Shown one piece after another: positions 24,778-33,071 of a DNA stretch of 64,000 nt (within the stretch, counting starts at the first letter, position 1; each line of letters opens with the position of its first letter). The stretch covers positions 5,208,001-5,272,000 of the forward strand of contig NZ_CP038438.1 of NCBI RefSeq assembly GCF_004683905.1. The letters run 5' to 3'. This DNA is from Pseudomonas fluorescens (GTDB lineage Bacteria > Pseudomonadota > Gammaproteobacteria > Pseudomonadales > Pseudomonadaceae). The notes under the pieces are model-generated. The model searched no databases. It was not told the origin of the DNA and saw nothing but the letters and a program-made list of their open reading frames with translations. Made by a program: the position numbers and the translations under genes.

Positions 24778-25552
24778 ACCAGTAGTTTTCCACCGCCACC
24801 TGTCCCGGCCGCCGCGTCAGGCTCAGGCTCATGTGGCGTTTCTTCAGCAGTGCCCGGGTGTCGTCGATCATCTGCGGATTGCCGCACAGCATGACGCGCG
24901 AGTGCTCGGGGGCCAGTTCAACGCCGGCTTCATGCTCCAGCTCGCCGCTATCAATCAGGCTGGTAATACGGCCATGCAAGGCACCAGGAACCTTTTCTCG
25001 GGTAACGGTGGGAATGAACTGCAGTTTATGGGCGTGTTCTGCCAGGTACTCACGCTCGGACAGTTCTGCAATCAACGACTGATAGGCCAGTTCCCGCGCT
25101 TCGCGCACGCTGTACACCAGAATGATCCGCTCGAATCGCTCCCACACTTCGAAGTCCTGCAGAATCGACAGAAACGGCGCAACCCCGGTCCCGGTGGATA
25201 ACAGCCACAAATCCCGACCGTCGACAAACCGATCCAGCGTCAGGTAACCAAAGGCCTGGCGTTCCACCAGCAGGGTATCGCCGACCTGCAAGCGACTAAG
25301 TTCACTGGTGAATTCGCCACCTGGCACCACGATGGAGAAGAACTCGAGAAACTCGTCGAAGGGTGAAGAGACCATCGAGTAAGCACGCCAGACCGTGCTG
25401 CCATCAGCCTTTGTCACCCCCAGGCGAGCGAATTGTCCCGCGCGAAACCTGAAGCCCGTATCGCGCGTGGTGCGCAGGGTAAACAGACTGGGGGTCAAAG
25501 GCTGCACGTCGAGCAAGGTCTGGGCAGTAAATTTATCTGCGCTGACAGTCAT
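24776..25552 (-). CDS. fprB: Ferredoxin/flavodoxin--NADP reductase
   Basis: A 258-residue FAD enzyme exchanging electrons between NADPH and ferredoxin or flavodoxin. FAD-binding motif RAYSMVSSP near residues 55-63, NADP-binding LLSTGTGVAPFLSIL near 117-131 and CGNPQMIDD near 225 are present. The chain ends in the aromatic-rich VENYW, as in bacterial Fpr. By position after katB and mscL it corresponds to the second Pseudomonas reductase, FprB, not to FprA; the symbol rests on synteny. The coding end overlaps the mscL terminator T-tract. Confidence 0.88.
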   Translation of the reverse strand: MTVSADKFTAQTLLDVQPLTPSLFTLRTTRDTGFRFRAGQFARLGVTKADGSTVWRAYSMVSSPFDEFLEFFSIVVPGGEFTSELSRLQVGDTLLVERQAFGYLTLDRFVDGRDLWLLSTGTGVAPFLSILQDFEVWERFERIILVYSVREARELAYQSLIAELSEREYLAEHAHKLQFIPTVTREKVPGALHGRITSLIDSGELEHEAGVELAPEHSRVMLCGNPQMIDDTRALLKKRHMSLSLTRRPGQVAVENYW

Positions 25553-25884
25553 GGGGGCACTCCACGGAAAAGACCCTGACAGTCTCGCGCAAACTCAGAG
25601 CATAAACACCACTGCTTTTGTAGTGGTTTACCGTTCAGACCGCCCGAAAAAAATGAGAATTAAACCCAAATGCCGCTAATACAGTTTTATTCAAAGTCCG
25701 ATTGAATGACAGGTTAAATCCAACGCGTTATTGATGACTAATAACCTTTCCAGCAACTAACCGCCCCCTCCAAGAGCAAAAAAATTCAACGCCATTTGTA
25801 AGACCTGTCCTACACTCGGTTGCGTGCAGGATCCGATTGGATCCATAAAAAAGCACCCTACGAACGACTCATGGAGAGTGAGTG
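25553..25884. other. AT-rich intergenic region between fprB and the LuxR solo
   Basis: A 332-bp region of visibly higher AT content than its surroundings. No gene is supported. It must hold the divergent promoters of fprB and the luxR gene; I see no convincing lux box or other operator. Confidence 0.6.
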
Positions 25885-26613
25885 ATGGAAATGTGGAAGG
25901 AGTCGCAATTAAAGCAACTGACTTTCGCAAGAGAAATAGAGACCGCTTATCCGATCTTGCTGCGATTCGCTCAAAATATTGGCTTCAATTTTTGTGCCAT
26001 CTCATTGACATCAAACAATCGGAACGCTGACTTAAAGACCTTGCAAATCAATAACTATCCGAAAGAGTGGAACCAACTTTATGAAAGACAAAACTACCGG
26101 AAAATCGATCCGGTAATAGCACACTGCAGTCGTTCAATGCTGCCGATTGTCTGGACCGAGGACGTGTTTTCGCAAACCTTGTCGCTGTGGGACGCCCAAC
26201 AGAAACATGGATTGCGACACGGTTGGTCGCAGTCGTTCCACCACGAAGACAGCGGGCTGTGCAGCACCCTGAGCCTCGCCAGGAAAAACGGTCCATTAAG
26301 TCCGCTCGAGTTGTACGAGCATTTTGGCTATATGTTTTACGCGACCAGCCACCTGAGTGACCTGTTCGCCAAAACCTTGCCCAAACCGGTCAAAAAGCCC
26401 GCCCCCCCACGCCTTTCACCGCGAGAACTGGAAGTGCTCAAGCTATCGGCGCTCGGCAAGACGGCCTATGAGATTGCCAGGATCCTCTGCCTGAGCGAGC
26501 GGATGGTGAATTACCACGTGCAAAACGTGATTCTCAAACTGAACGTCTGCAACAAGATTTCTGCGGTCATTGCTGCCAAGAGTTGCGGCCTTCTCGACAT
26601 GCCTGCCCACTAA
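25885..26613 (+). CDS. LuxR-family solo regulator with autoinducer-binding domain
   Basis: A 242-residue protein of LasR size. Residues about 20-165 match the autoinducer-binding domain, and residues about 172-235 form a GerE/LuxR helix-turn-helix (LSPRELEVLKLSALGKTAYE, then LSERMVNYHVQNVILKLNV). The acyl-homoserine-lactone pocket residues invariant in this family are all in place: Trp and Tyr of EWNQLY, Asp-Pro of KIDP, Trp of LPIVW and the Gly before WSQSF. No luxI-type synthase is in the window, so it is a solo by local evidence. ATG has GGAG eight bases upstream; an adjacent GTG is less well placed. The 5' half is AT-richer than neighbouring genes. Confidence 0.88.
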   Translation: MEMWKESQLKQLTFAREIETAYPILLRFAQNIGFNFCAISLTSNNRNADLKTLQINNYPKEWNQLYERQNYRKIDPVIAHCSRSMLPIVWTEDVFSQTLSLWDAQQKHGLRHGWSQSFHHEDSGLCSTLSLARKNGPLSPLELYEHFGYMFYATSHLSDLFAKTLPKPVKKPAPPRLSPRELEVLKLSALGKTAYEIARILCLSERMVNYHVQNVILKLNVCNKISAVIAAKSCGLLDMPAH

Positions 26614-26764
26614 AAGCTGCGAGTATTTCAACGGAAAAAAACGTACCATCTGCGACCTTCCTGAGTGATGACGTGAACCTTGACGTTGTATTTCACTCGG
26701 ACGGTACCGCTGCGCGATGCCCTGGGCTGCGGGCCACCCGTTGAATAACCAGAGTTCCCGTACC

Positions 26765-27889
26765 ATGCCCTTGCTCGAAACGCCCTTTGCCCAACTCGAC
26801 CTGATCCGCCAGCCCGAGCAGCAGAATGAACCGCTGCAAGCGTTCGATGCGGCTGACGAATACCTGCTCAATCATCTGGCCGCGCAACAACCGACGGCAG
26901 ACACTCGGGTATTGGTACTCAATGACAGCTTCGGAGCGCTGGCGGCGAGTCTGGCGGGCAAGGTTCAGGTCAGCAGCAGTGGCGACTCGTTTCTCGCATT
27001 CCAGGGCCTGGAAAAGAACCTGGTACGCAACGGCCTGGCATTTGATGCCGTGCGCGGAATTGCGGCCAGTGAGCCGTTGGTCGGGCCGTTCGACCGAGTG
27101 CTGATCCGCGTGCCCAAGACGCTGGCATTGCTGGAAGAGCAACTGATCCGCCTGCAAGGGCTACTGGCACCCGGCGCCGAAGTGGTGGCAGCGGCCATGG
27201 TCAAGCATTTGCCGCGCGCAGCCGGTGATCTGCTGGAGCGTTACATTGGCCCGGTACAGGCTTCACTGGCGGTGAAGAAAGCTCGCCTGTTGATCGCAAC
27301 GCCTGAAGCCAAAGCTCCGGCGACCTCGCCCTACCCTTCGCGTTATCAACTGGACGAGCCGGCCATCGAATTGCTCAACCACGCCAACGTGTTTTGCCGT
27401 GAGGGCCTGGACATCGGCACCCGAGCTTTTCTCCCGCACCTGCCCAAGAACCTCGGCAGCGCCCGCGTCGCCGACCTCGGCTGCGGTAACGGCGTACTGG
27501 CCATCGCCAGCGCCCTGCACAACCCCGACGCGCACTACACGCTGGTCGACGAATCGTTCATGGCCGTGCAATCGGCCGCCGAGAACTGGCGCGCCGCGCT
27601 GGGCGAGCGCGAAGTGCTCGTGCGCGCTGGCGATGGTCTGGCCGGCCAGGCGCCGCAATCGCTGGACGTAGTGCTGTGCAATCCGCCGTTCCATCAACAA
27701 CAGGTGGTCGGCGATTTCCTCGCCTGGCGCATGTTCCAGCAGGCCCGCGAGGCGCTGGTGGTGGGCGGTGCTTTGTACATCGTCGGCAACCGGCACCTGG
27801 GCTATCACAGCAAGCTGGCGCGGCTGTTCCGTGGCGTCGAGCAAGTGGCAGCCACACCGAAATTCGTGATTCTCAAAGCCCGCAAGTAA
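26765..27889 (+). CDS. rlmG: 23S rRNA (guanine-1835-N2)-methyltransferase RlmG
   Basis: A 374-residue methyltransferase with two Rossmann-like halves. The N-terminal half is degenerate, while the C-terminal half carries the SAM motif VADLGCGNGVLAI and the catalytic NPPFH motif diagnostic of RlmC/RlmG N2-guanine methyltransferases. Length and layout match RlmG, which modifies G1835 of 23S rRNA. The start MPLLETPFAQLDLIRQ is typical; an in-frame ATG 16 codons earlier lacks family support. It is monocistronic and converges on the cio operon. Confidence 0.93.
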   Translation: MPLLETPFAQLDLIRQPEQQNEPLQAFDAADEYLLNHLAAQQPTADTRVLVLNDSFGALAASLAGKVQVSSSGDSFLAFQGLEKNLVRNGLAFDAVRGIAASEPLVGPFDRVLIRVPKTLALLEEQLIRLQGLLAPGAEVVAAAMVKHLPRAAGDLLERYIGPVQASLAVKKARLLIATPEAKAPATSPYPSRYQLDEPAIELLNHANVFCREGLDIGTRAFLPHLPKNLGSARVADLGCGNGVLAIASALHNPDAHYTLVDESFMAVQSAAENWRAALGEREVLVRAGDGLAGQAPQSLDVVLCNPPFHQQQVVGDFLAWRMFQQAREALVVGGALYIVGNRHLGYHSKLARLFRGVEQVAATPKFVILKARK

Positions 27890-27900
27890 AGCGTCAGGCA

Positions 27901-27926
27901 AAAAAAACCCTCCGCAATGCGGAGGG
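27901..27926 (-). terminator. Intrinsic terminator of the cio operon
   Basis: Perfect 8-bp stem CCCTCCGC (27908-27915) / GCGGAGGG (27919-27926) with a seven-base A-run on the left, which reads as T-residues for minus-strand transcripts. Confidence 0.85.
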
Positions 27927-27964
27927 TCATAAAACCGTGCCCAAGGGCAGCGGGACGGGATGTT

Positions 27965-28132
27965 TCAGTGTGTGGTCAGGCCGGCCGCGCTCATGAACAG
28001 GCGCATCAGGCTGGCGGCAATGAACAGCGCGCCGACGCTACCGATCCAGATCAGGGCCAACCAGCCGAGCCGCTGCCACAGCGGCTTTTTTTCGGCTTCT
28101 TCAATCTCGTGCAGGGAATGTTTGCTGTTCAT
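27965..28132 (-). CDS. DUF2474 small membrane protein of the bd-type oxidase
   Basis: A 55-residue protein with a soluble N-terminal segment (EIEEAEKKPLWQRLGW) followed by one membrane helix (LALIWIGSVGALFIAASLM). The KPLWxRLGW motif before a single helix is that of DUF2474. Members are encoded after cydB/cioB and are thought to be a small accessory subunit, comparable to CydX. It lies 83 bp after cioB on the same strand and ends just before the operon terminator. The start is the internal ATG; upstream in-frame codons are non-coding in character. Confidence 0.85.
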   Translation of the reverse strand: MNSKHSLHEIEEAEKKPLWQRLGWLALIWIGSVGALFIAASLMRLFMSAAGLTTH

Positions 28133-28215
28133 TGCATCGTTCCTCTTGGGCGATGGCGTCGCTGAGGACGCCACCGCGAGCCGGCTTGCTCTCACAGGGT
28201 GAGCAAAGCGAGAGA

Positions 28216-29223
28216 TCAGTGGTAACCGTCTTCATGGGTGACCTTGCCGCGGAACACGTAGTAGCTCCAGAAGGTGTAACCCAGGATGAACGGGATGATG
28301 AACAGCGTACCGACCAGCATGAAGCCCTGGCTTTGCGGCGGTGCGGCGGCGTCCCAGATCGAGATCGACGGCGGCACGATGTTCGGCCACAGGCTGATGC
28401 CCAGACCGCTGTAGCCGAGGAATATCAGCACCAGGGTCAGCAGGAACGGCATGTAGTTGGCATTGCGCGCCACCGCGCGGATCAGCCCGTACAGCGTCAC
28501 CAGCACCAGAATCGGCACCGGCATGAACCAGAACAGGTTCGGCATGCTGAACCAGCGTGTCGCGATCTCGGGGTGAGCCAGCGGCGTCCACAGACTGACG
28601 ATGCCGATCACCGCCAACAGCACGAACGCCAAGGGCCGCGCGAGGTTGTGCATCTGCTCCTGCAACTTGCCTTCGGTCTTCATGATCAGCCAGGTGCAAC
28701 CGAGCAAGGCATAGGCCACCACCAGCGCGGCGCCGCAGAACAGGGTGAACGGTGTCAGCCAGTCCAGTGAACCGCCGGCGTATTGCCGATTGACCACCGG
28801 CAAACCGTCGATGAAGGCCCCGAGTGCCACGCCCTGGAAGAACGTCGCCGCCACCGAACCGCCGATGAACGCCTTGTCCCACAGGTGGCGCTTGTCGTCC
28901 TTGGCCTTGAAGCGGAACTCGAACGCAACACCGCGAAAAATCAGGCCGATCAGCATGAAGATCAACGGCAGGTACAGCGCCGACAGCACCACCGAATAGG
29001 CCAGCGGGAACGCGCCGAACAACGCCGCGCCGCCCAGTACCAGCCAGGTTTCATTGCCATCCCAAACCGGGGCGACGGTGTTCATCATTACATCACGGTC
29101 GGTCTTGCCCGGGATGAACGGGAAGAGAATCCCGATCCCCAGGTCGAAGCCGTCCATGACCACGTACATCATGATGCCGAAGATGATGATCACGGCCCAG
29201 ATCAGCGGAAGATCAATACCCAT
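28216..29223 (-). CDS. cioB: Cyanide-insensitive ubiquinol oxidase subunit II
   Basis: A 335-residue CydB-family subunit with about eight membrane helices. The N-terminal MGIDLPLIWAVIIIFGIMMY and the motifs MDGFDLGIGILFPF, APVWDGNETWLV and FRGVAFEFRFK are the family's conserved elements. It follows cioA by 3 bp, so the two are translationally coupled. The quinol oxidase transfers electrons to oxygen without pumping protons across a heme-copper site. Confidence 0.95.
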   Translation of the reverse strand: MGIDLPLIWAVIIIFGIMMYVVMDGFDLGIGILFPFIPGKTDRDVMMNTVAPVWDGNETWLVLGGAALFGAFPLAYSVVLSALYLPLIFMLIGLIFRGVAFEFRFKAKDDKRHLWDKAFIGGSVAATFFQGVALGAFIDGLPVVNRQYAGGSLDWLTPFTLFCGAALVVAYALLGCTWLIMKTEGKLQEQMHNLARPLAFVLLAVIGIVSLWTPLAHPEIATRWFSMPNLFWFMPVPILVLVTLYGLIRAVARNANYMPFLLTLVLIFLGYSGLGISLWPNIVPPSISIWDAAAPPQSQGFMLVGTLFIIPFILGYTFWSYYVFRGKVTHEDGYH

Positions 29224-29226
29224 GAG

Positions 29227-30669
29227 TCAAATCTCCTTTTCCAGGCTACGCTGCGAGTCGGCGTCGGTACCTTCATCATCGGCTGCGGACAACGGCCGAG
29301 CCGGAGTGCGTTTCTGGCCAGGACCACCTTCGTTGGTTTCCTTGCCTTCGTCGGTTTTCGGCCCTTTGCGCACCAGGCGCATCATGTAGCCAAGCCCCGC
29401 ACCGAACAGCGCGAAATACACCACGACGAACATGATCAGGGTGATGCTCATCTGCATGAAACTGTGATTGGACGAGGCATCCGCCGTGCGCATCAGCCCG
29501 TAGACCACCCACGGCTGCCGACCGATTTCAGTGGTGAACCAGCCAGCGAGGATCGCGATCAGGCCGGACGGCCCCATCCACAACGCCAGATACAGGAACG
29601 GCCGCGACGTGTAGAGCGAATCGCGCTTGCGCAGCCACAGGCTCCACAGACCGGTGAAGATCATCAGGAAGCCGAGACCGACCATGACCCGGAACGACCA
29701 GAACACGATGGTCGAGTTCGGCCGGTCTTCAGGCGGGAACTCCTTGAGCGCCGGTACTTGCTTGTCCAGCGAGTGGGTCAGGATCAGGCTGCCGAGATAC
29801 GGAATCTCCACGGCGAATTTGGTTTTCTCTTCCTTCATGTCCGGCCAGCCGAACAGGATCAACGGCGTCGCTTCGTTGCCTTTGTTTTCCCAGTGGCCTT
29901 CGATCGCGGCGATTTTTGCCGGCTGATGCTCAAGGGTGTTCAGCCCGTGGAAGTCACCGATAACCGCCTGGATTGGCGCGACGATCAGCGCCATCCACAT
30001 TGCCATCGACAGCATGGTGCGGATCGCCGGGTTGTCCTTGCCGCGAAGCAGGTGCCAGGCCGCCGACGAGCCAACGAAGAACGCCGTGGCCACGAACGCA
30101 GCGGTCGCCATGTGCATCAGGCGATACGGGAACGACGGGTTGAACACGATGGCCAGCCAGTCGGTCGGGATCACCTGACCGTTGACGATCTCGAAGCCTT
30201 GCGGCGTCTGCATCCAGCTGTTGGAAGCGAGGATCCAGAATGTCGAGATCAGCGTGCCGATCGCCACCATTACCGTGGAGAAGAAGTGCAGTTTGCGTCC
30301 GACCTTGTTCCAGCCGAACAGCATCACCCCGAGGAAACCGGCCTCAAGGAAGAATGCCGTGAGCACCTCGTAGGTCAGCAACGGTCCGGTGACGGAACCG
30401 GCGAAGTCCGAGAAACGGCTCCAGTTGGTGCCGAACTGGTAAGCCATGACCAGACCGGAGACCACACCCATGCCGAAGTTGACGGCAAAGATTTTCGACC
30501 AGAAGTGGTAGAGATCCCGGTAAGTGTCGTTATGGGTTTTCAACCACAACCCTTCAAGCACCGCCAGGTAGCTCGCCAGACCAATGGTGATGGCCGGGAA
30601 CAGGATGTGGAACGAGATGGTGAACGCGAACTGAATTCGGGCGAGATCGAGTGCCTCTAAACCGAACAT
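29227..30669 (-). CDS. cioA: Cyanide-insensitive ubiquinol oxidase subunit I
   Basis: A 480-residue CydA-family subunit. It begins MFGLEALDLARIQFAFTISF, with the heme-ligand histidine close by in FHILFPAITIG; it contains GVVSGLVMAYQFGTNW and the conserved GWFTTEIGRQPWVVYG. At 480 residues it is shorter than E. coli CydA because the quinol loop is short, as in the CioA branch that gives cyanide-insensitive respiration. The C-terminal 45 residues are hydrophilic. The ATG follows GAGGAAG. An Anr/Fnr-type box lies 163 bp upstream. Confidence 0.93.
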   Translation of the reverse strand: MFGLEALDLARIQFAFTISFHILFPAITIGLASYLAVLEGLWLKTHNDTYRDLYHFWSKIFAVNFGMGVVSGLVMAYQFGTNWSRFSDFAGSVTGPLLTYEVLTAFFLEAGFLGVMLFGWNKVGRKLHFFSTVMVAIGTLISTFWILASNSWMQTPQGFEIVNGQVIPTDWLAIVFNPSFPYRLMHMATAAFVATAFFVGSSAAWHLLRGKDNPAIRTMLSMAMWMALIVAPIQAVIGDFHGLNTLEHQPAKIAAIEGHWENKGNEATPLILFGWPDMKEEKTKFAVEIPYLGSLILTHSLDKQVPALKEFPPEDRPNSTIVFWSFRVMVGLGFLMIFTGLWSLWLRKRDSLYTSRPFLYLALWMGPSGLIAILAGWFTTEIGRQPWVVYGLMRTADASSNHSFMQMSITLIMFVVVYFALFGAGLGYMMRLVRKGPKTDEGKETNEGGPGQKRTPARPLSAADDEGTDADSQRSLEKEI

Positions 30670-30831
30670 AAGTCTTCCTCTGTCAGGTAATACCGGCATT
30701 GGGGCTTGTGGCCCCTGCCTACTGCCCCCACGGATATGGAGTGCGGCGAATTCTGATTCGTTCTTTTTTAACAGCCATCGCAACGCAGGGAGTCTGGCCA
30801 ACGGGCCACCAGAGCATGGCCCGGGAGGGTC

Positions 30832-30845
30832 TTGATCTGGATCAA
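30832..30845. promoter_or_regulatory. Anr/Fnr-type box upstream of cioA
   Basis: TTGATCTGGATCAA is a perfect match to the TTGAT-N4-ATCAA consensus bound by the oxygen-sensing regulators Anr and Fnr. In P. aeruginosa Anr lowers cioAB expression at low oxygen, so a site here is consistent with the adjacent operon. Confidence 0.8.
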
Positions 30846-30961
30846 GCAACGTTAAAAGAGTAGTCCCATTTCCGACGAAGAACGGCGTGGTCGTTTGCCG
30901 CGTGACAAGTTGCCTCATTGCCTGGGCAACGTTCTGAAAGACACTCCTCAGAGCTGCACGA

Positions 30962-31086
30962 CCTGTAGTGAGGGGATTCATCCCCGATGGGCGGCGAAGC
31001 AGCCCCACAGACATCCTGCCTTTTGGTGCATCGTCAATTTTTTACGACTGCTGCGCAGCCGATCGGGGATAAATCCCCTCACCACA
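30962..31086. repeat. REP-like inverted repeat, family B
   Basis: Inverted pair of the family B core (left copy GATTCATCCCC, one change) with a longer spacer of about 60 bp. It lies in the gap between cioA and the MFS gene. Confidence 0.85.
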
Positions 31087-31208
31087 TTGGGGTGAGAGGT
31101 GCCAGGGAACGATAGATGTCTGGCTAACTAAATTTTTTGTCATAGCAACTTCCTGTTACAGACTGGTGATAACCTCGCGGTTCCCCCAAGAGCCAGACCT
31201 GCCTTCAG

Positions 31209-32447
31209 ATGCCCAGCCAAGAGCCCCTGCTGTTACGTCACCATCGTCCTTTTCTTGCGTTCTGGTTCGCCCGAATCTTCACCGCCAGTGGCTTTCAGAT
31301 GCTCACGGTGGCGATCGGCTGGAATCTGTATCAGTTGACCGGCAACGTGCTCGACCTGGGTCTGGTCGGTCTGGTCGAGTTCGCGCCTCGGGTGCTGTTC
31401 ATGCTGCACACCGGGCATGTCGCCGACCGTTATGACCGGCGTCGGGTCGCGGCGATCTGTCAGTCGTTGCAGGCGTTGATTGCCCTGGCACTGGCCATCG
31501 GCAGTGCGACCGACCACGTCACCCGGGAAATGATCTTTATCCTCGCCTTCCTGCTCGGTGCGGCGCGCTCCTTCGAAATGCCGACGACCCAGGCGCTGCT
31601 GCCGAGCATCGTGCCCAGCGCCCTGTTTCCACGGGCGGTCGCCGCAGCACAGTCGGCTCAACAGTCAGCCACCATTGTCGCTCCGGCCCTCGGTGGCTTG
31701 CTTTACGCGTTTGGCAGTGTCTGGGTCTACGGCCCGACGGTATTGCTCTATGTCATCGCCTGCACCTTGATGCTCAACCTGCCCGCGCGACAGACGCCAC
31801 TGAACAAAGGCAAAGCCACGCTGGATTCGTTGCTGGCGGGTATCCGCTTCATTCGCAGCCGCCCGGACATCCTCGGGGCGATCTCGCTGGATCTGTTCGC
31901 CGTGCTGCTCGGTGGTGCCACCGCGTTGCTGCCGGTGTTCGCCAAGGACATCCTGCTCACCGGCCCATGGGGCCTGGGCCTGCTGCGTTCGGCGCCGGCG
32001 GTTGGTGCGTTGGGGATGTCACTGTTTCTGGCGCGATTTGCCGTCGAGCGCAATGTTGGCCGGGTGATGTTCACCGCCGTTGGCGTGTTCGGCGTCGCAA
32101 CCATCGCCTTCGGTCTGTCGACCTCGTTCTGGTTCTCGCTGGCGGTGCTGGTGGTGCTCGGCGCGGCGGACATGATCAGCATGGTGATCCGCGCCTCCTT
32201 CGTGCAGCTGGAAACTCCGGACGAAATGCGCGGCCGGGTCAGCGCAGTGAACGGCCTATTCATCGGCGCCTCGAACCAGTTGGGCGAATTCGAATCCGGC
32301 CTCACCGCGCACTGGTTCGGCACCGTCCCGGCGGTGGTGATGGGCGGAATCGGAACGCTGGTGGTCACCGGAACGTGGATCAAACTGTTCCCGACCCTGG
32401 CCAACCGCGACCGGATGCATGTGCCGGTGGAAGAGGCGAAGGTCTGA
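31209..32447 (+). CDS. MFS transporter (EntS-like)
   Basis: A 412-residue major facilitator with about twelve membrane helices and no long loops. The loop GHVADRYDRRRV between helices 2 and 3 is the MFS signature, repeated less clearly after helix 8. The sequence resembles the EntS/TetA-like group of exporters (PF05977-type), with FEMPTTQALLPSIVP in the first half and MRGRVSAVNGLFIGASNQLGEFESG late; both are typical of that group. The substrate cannot be inferred from the context, which lacks siderophore genes. Converges with the DJ-1-like gene, 6 bp apart. Confidence 0.85.
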   Translation: MPSQEPLLLRHHRPFLAFWFARIFTASGFQMLTVAIGWNLYQLTGNVLDLGLVGLVEFAPRVLFMLHTGHVADRYDRRRVAAICQSLQALIALALAIGSATDHVTREMIFILAFLLGAARSFEMPTTQALLPSIVPSALFPRAVAAAQSAQQSATIVAPALGGLLYAFGSVWVYGPTVLLYVIACTLMLNLPARQTPLNKGKATLDSLLAGIRFIRSRPDILGAISLDLFAVLLGGATALLPVFAKDILLTGPWGLGLLRSAPAVGALGMSLFLARFAVERNVGRVMFTAVGVFGVATIAFGLSTSFWFSLAVLVVLGAADMISMVIRASFVQLETPDEMRGRVSAVNGLFIGASNQLGEFESGLTAHWFGTVPAVVMGGIGTLVVTGTWIKLFPTLANRDRMHVPVEEAKV

Positions 32448-32453
32448 CTCTCG

Positions 32454-33005
32454 TCAAACCAACATCTCCCCCGCCACTTTCGCCCGCAACGCCTTGCCGC
32501 CAAGCTGCTCCACCAGCGTCAGGGCAAACGCCAGTGCGCCACCGGAGCCTTGGGCGGTGATGCAATTGCCGTCGACCACCACCGGCTGATCAACAAACGT
32601 ACAGCCCGACAATTGATGACTGGCACTCGGCAGGCAGGTCATGCGCCGCTGGCGTAATACGCCTGAGGCTTGCAGGGCGATGGCCGGGGCTTCGCCGATG
32701 GCGGCGAACAGGCGGCCGGCGCTGGCCTGGTCCCTGAGCAATTGCTGCAGCGGCTGATGCGCCGCGAGATGTTGGGCGCCGACGGCACCACCGGGCAGGA
32801 CGATCAGGTCGAAGGTCTGCGCCAATACATCAACCAGCATGCCGTCCGCTGTCAGGCGCGTACCGCGCGTGCAGGTCAGCATGCGCCGGCCTTCGATGCT
32901 GGCCGCCACGACTTCGACGCCGGCGCGGCGCAGCACGTCGACCAGGGTCACGCTTTGCAGATCATCGATGCCCTCGGCGAGGGTAATCAGGGCTCTAAAG
33001 GTCAT
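32454..33005 (-). CDS. DJ-1/PfpI-family protein without the active-site cysteine
   Basis: A 183-residue flavodoxin-like protein closest in layout to DJ-1/YajL: N-terminal RALITLAEGIDDLQSVT, DLIVLPGG near residues 66-73 and the C-terminal segment ITAQGSGGALAFALTLVEQL. In DJ-1 and YajL the nucleophile elbow reads AICAAP; here it reads AIGEAP, so the cysteine is a glycine. The partner glutamate (Glu18 of DJ-1) aligns with Gln. With both key residues missing, the deglycase, glyoxalase or peroxide-sensing chemistry of the family is unlikely; a structural or ligand-binding role is more probable. Confidence 0.85.
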   Translation of the reverse strand: MTFRALITLAEGIDDLQSVTLVDVLRRAGVEVVAASIEGRRMLTCTRGTRLTADGMLVDVLAQTFDLIVLPGGAVGAQHLAAHQPLQQLLRDQASAGRLFAAIGEAPAIALQASGVLRQRRMTCLPSASHQLSGCTFVDQPVVVDGNCITAQGSGGALAFALTLVEQLGGKALRAKVAGEMLV

Positions 33006-33071
33006 GGGCGCTATCCGCTGGGTGATCTTTAAAGCGTAGTCAGCTTTGCCCTGCCTGTTCGATGACAGCCG

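Larger units (their letters stand above)
30670..31208. other. Long intergenic region between cioA and the MFS gene
   Basis: 539 bp with no supported gene. It contains the cioA leader, a perfect Anr/Fnr-type box (30832-30845), a family B inverted repeat (30962-31086) and the MFS upstream region. Confidence 0.7.

Noticed and set aside
25650..25675. Possible Fur box (ATGAGAATTAAAC) upstream of fprB and the luxR gene
   Set aside because: Only about one and a half hexamers match and no iron genes are adjacent; probably AT-rich coincidence.
25800..25825. Possible lux box before the LuxR solo (CCTGTCCTACACTCGGTT)
   Set aside because: The left half resembles CTGTC but the right arm is not its inverse; not a convincing dyad.
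28170..28199. Possible single REP arm between cioB and the DUF2474 gene
   Set aside because: CGCGAGCCGGCTTGCTCTCACAGGG-like text, here seen only in part, has several mismatches to the family A core and no partner arm; too degenerate to call.
28783..30660. Plus-strand open frame of about 620 codons opposite cioA/cioB
   Set aside because: Same type of antisense shadow; no ribosome binding site and no conserved segments.
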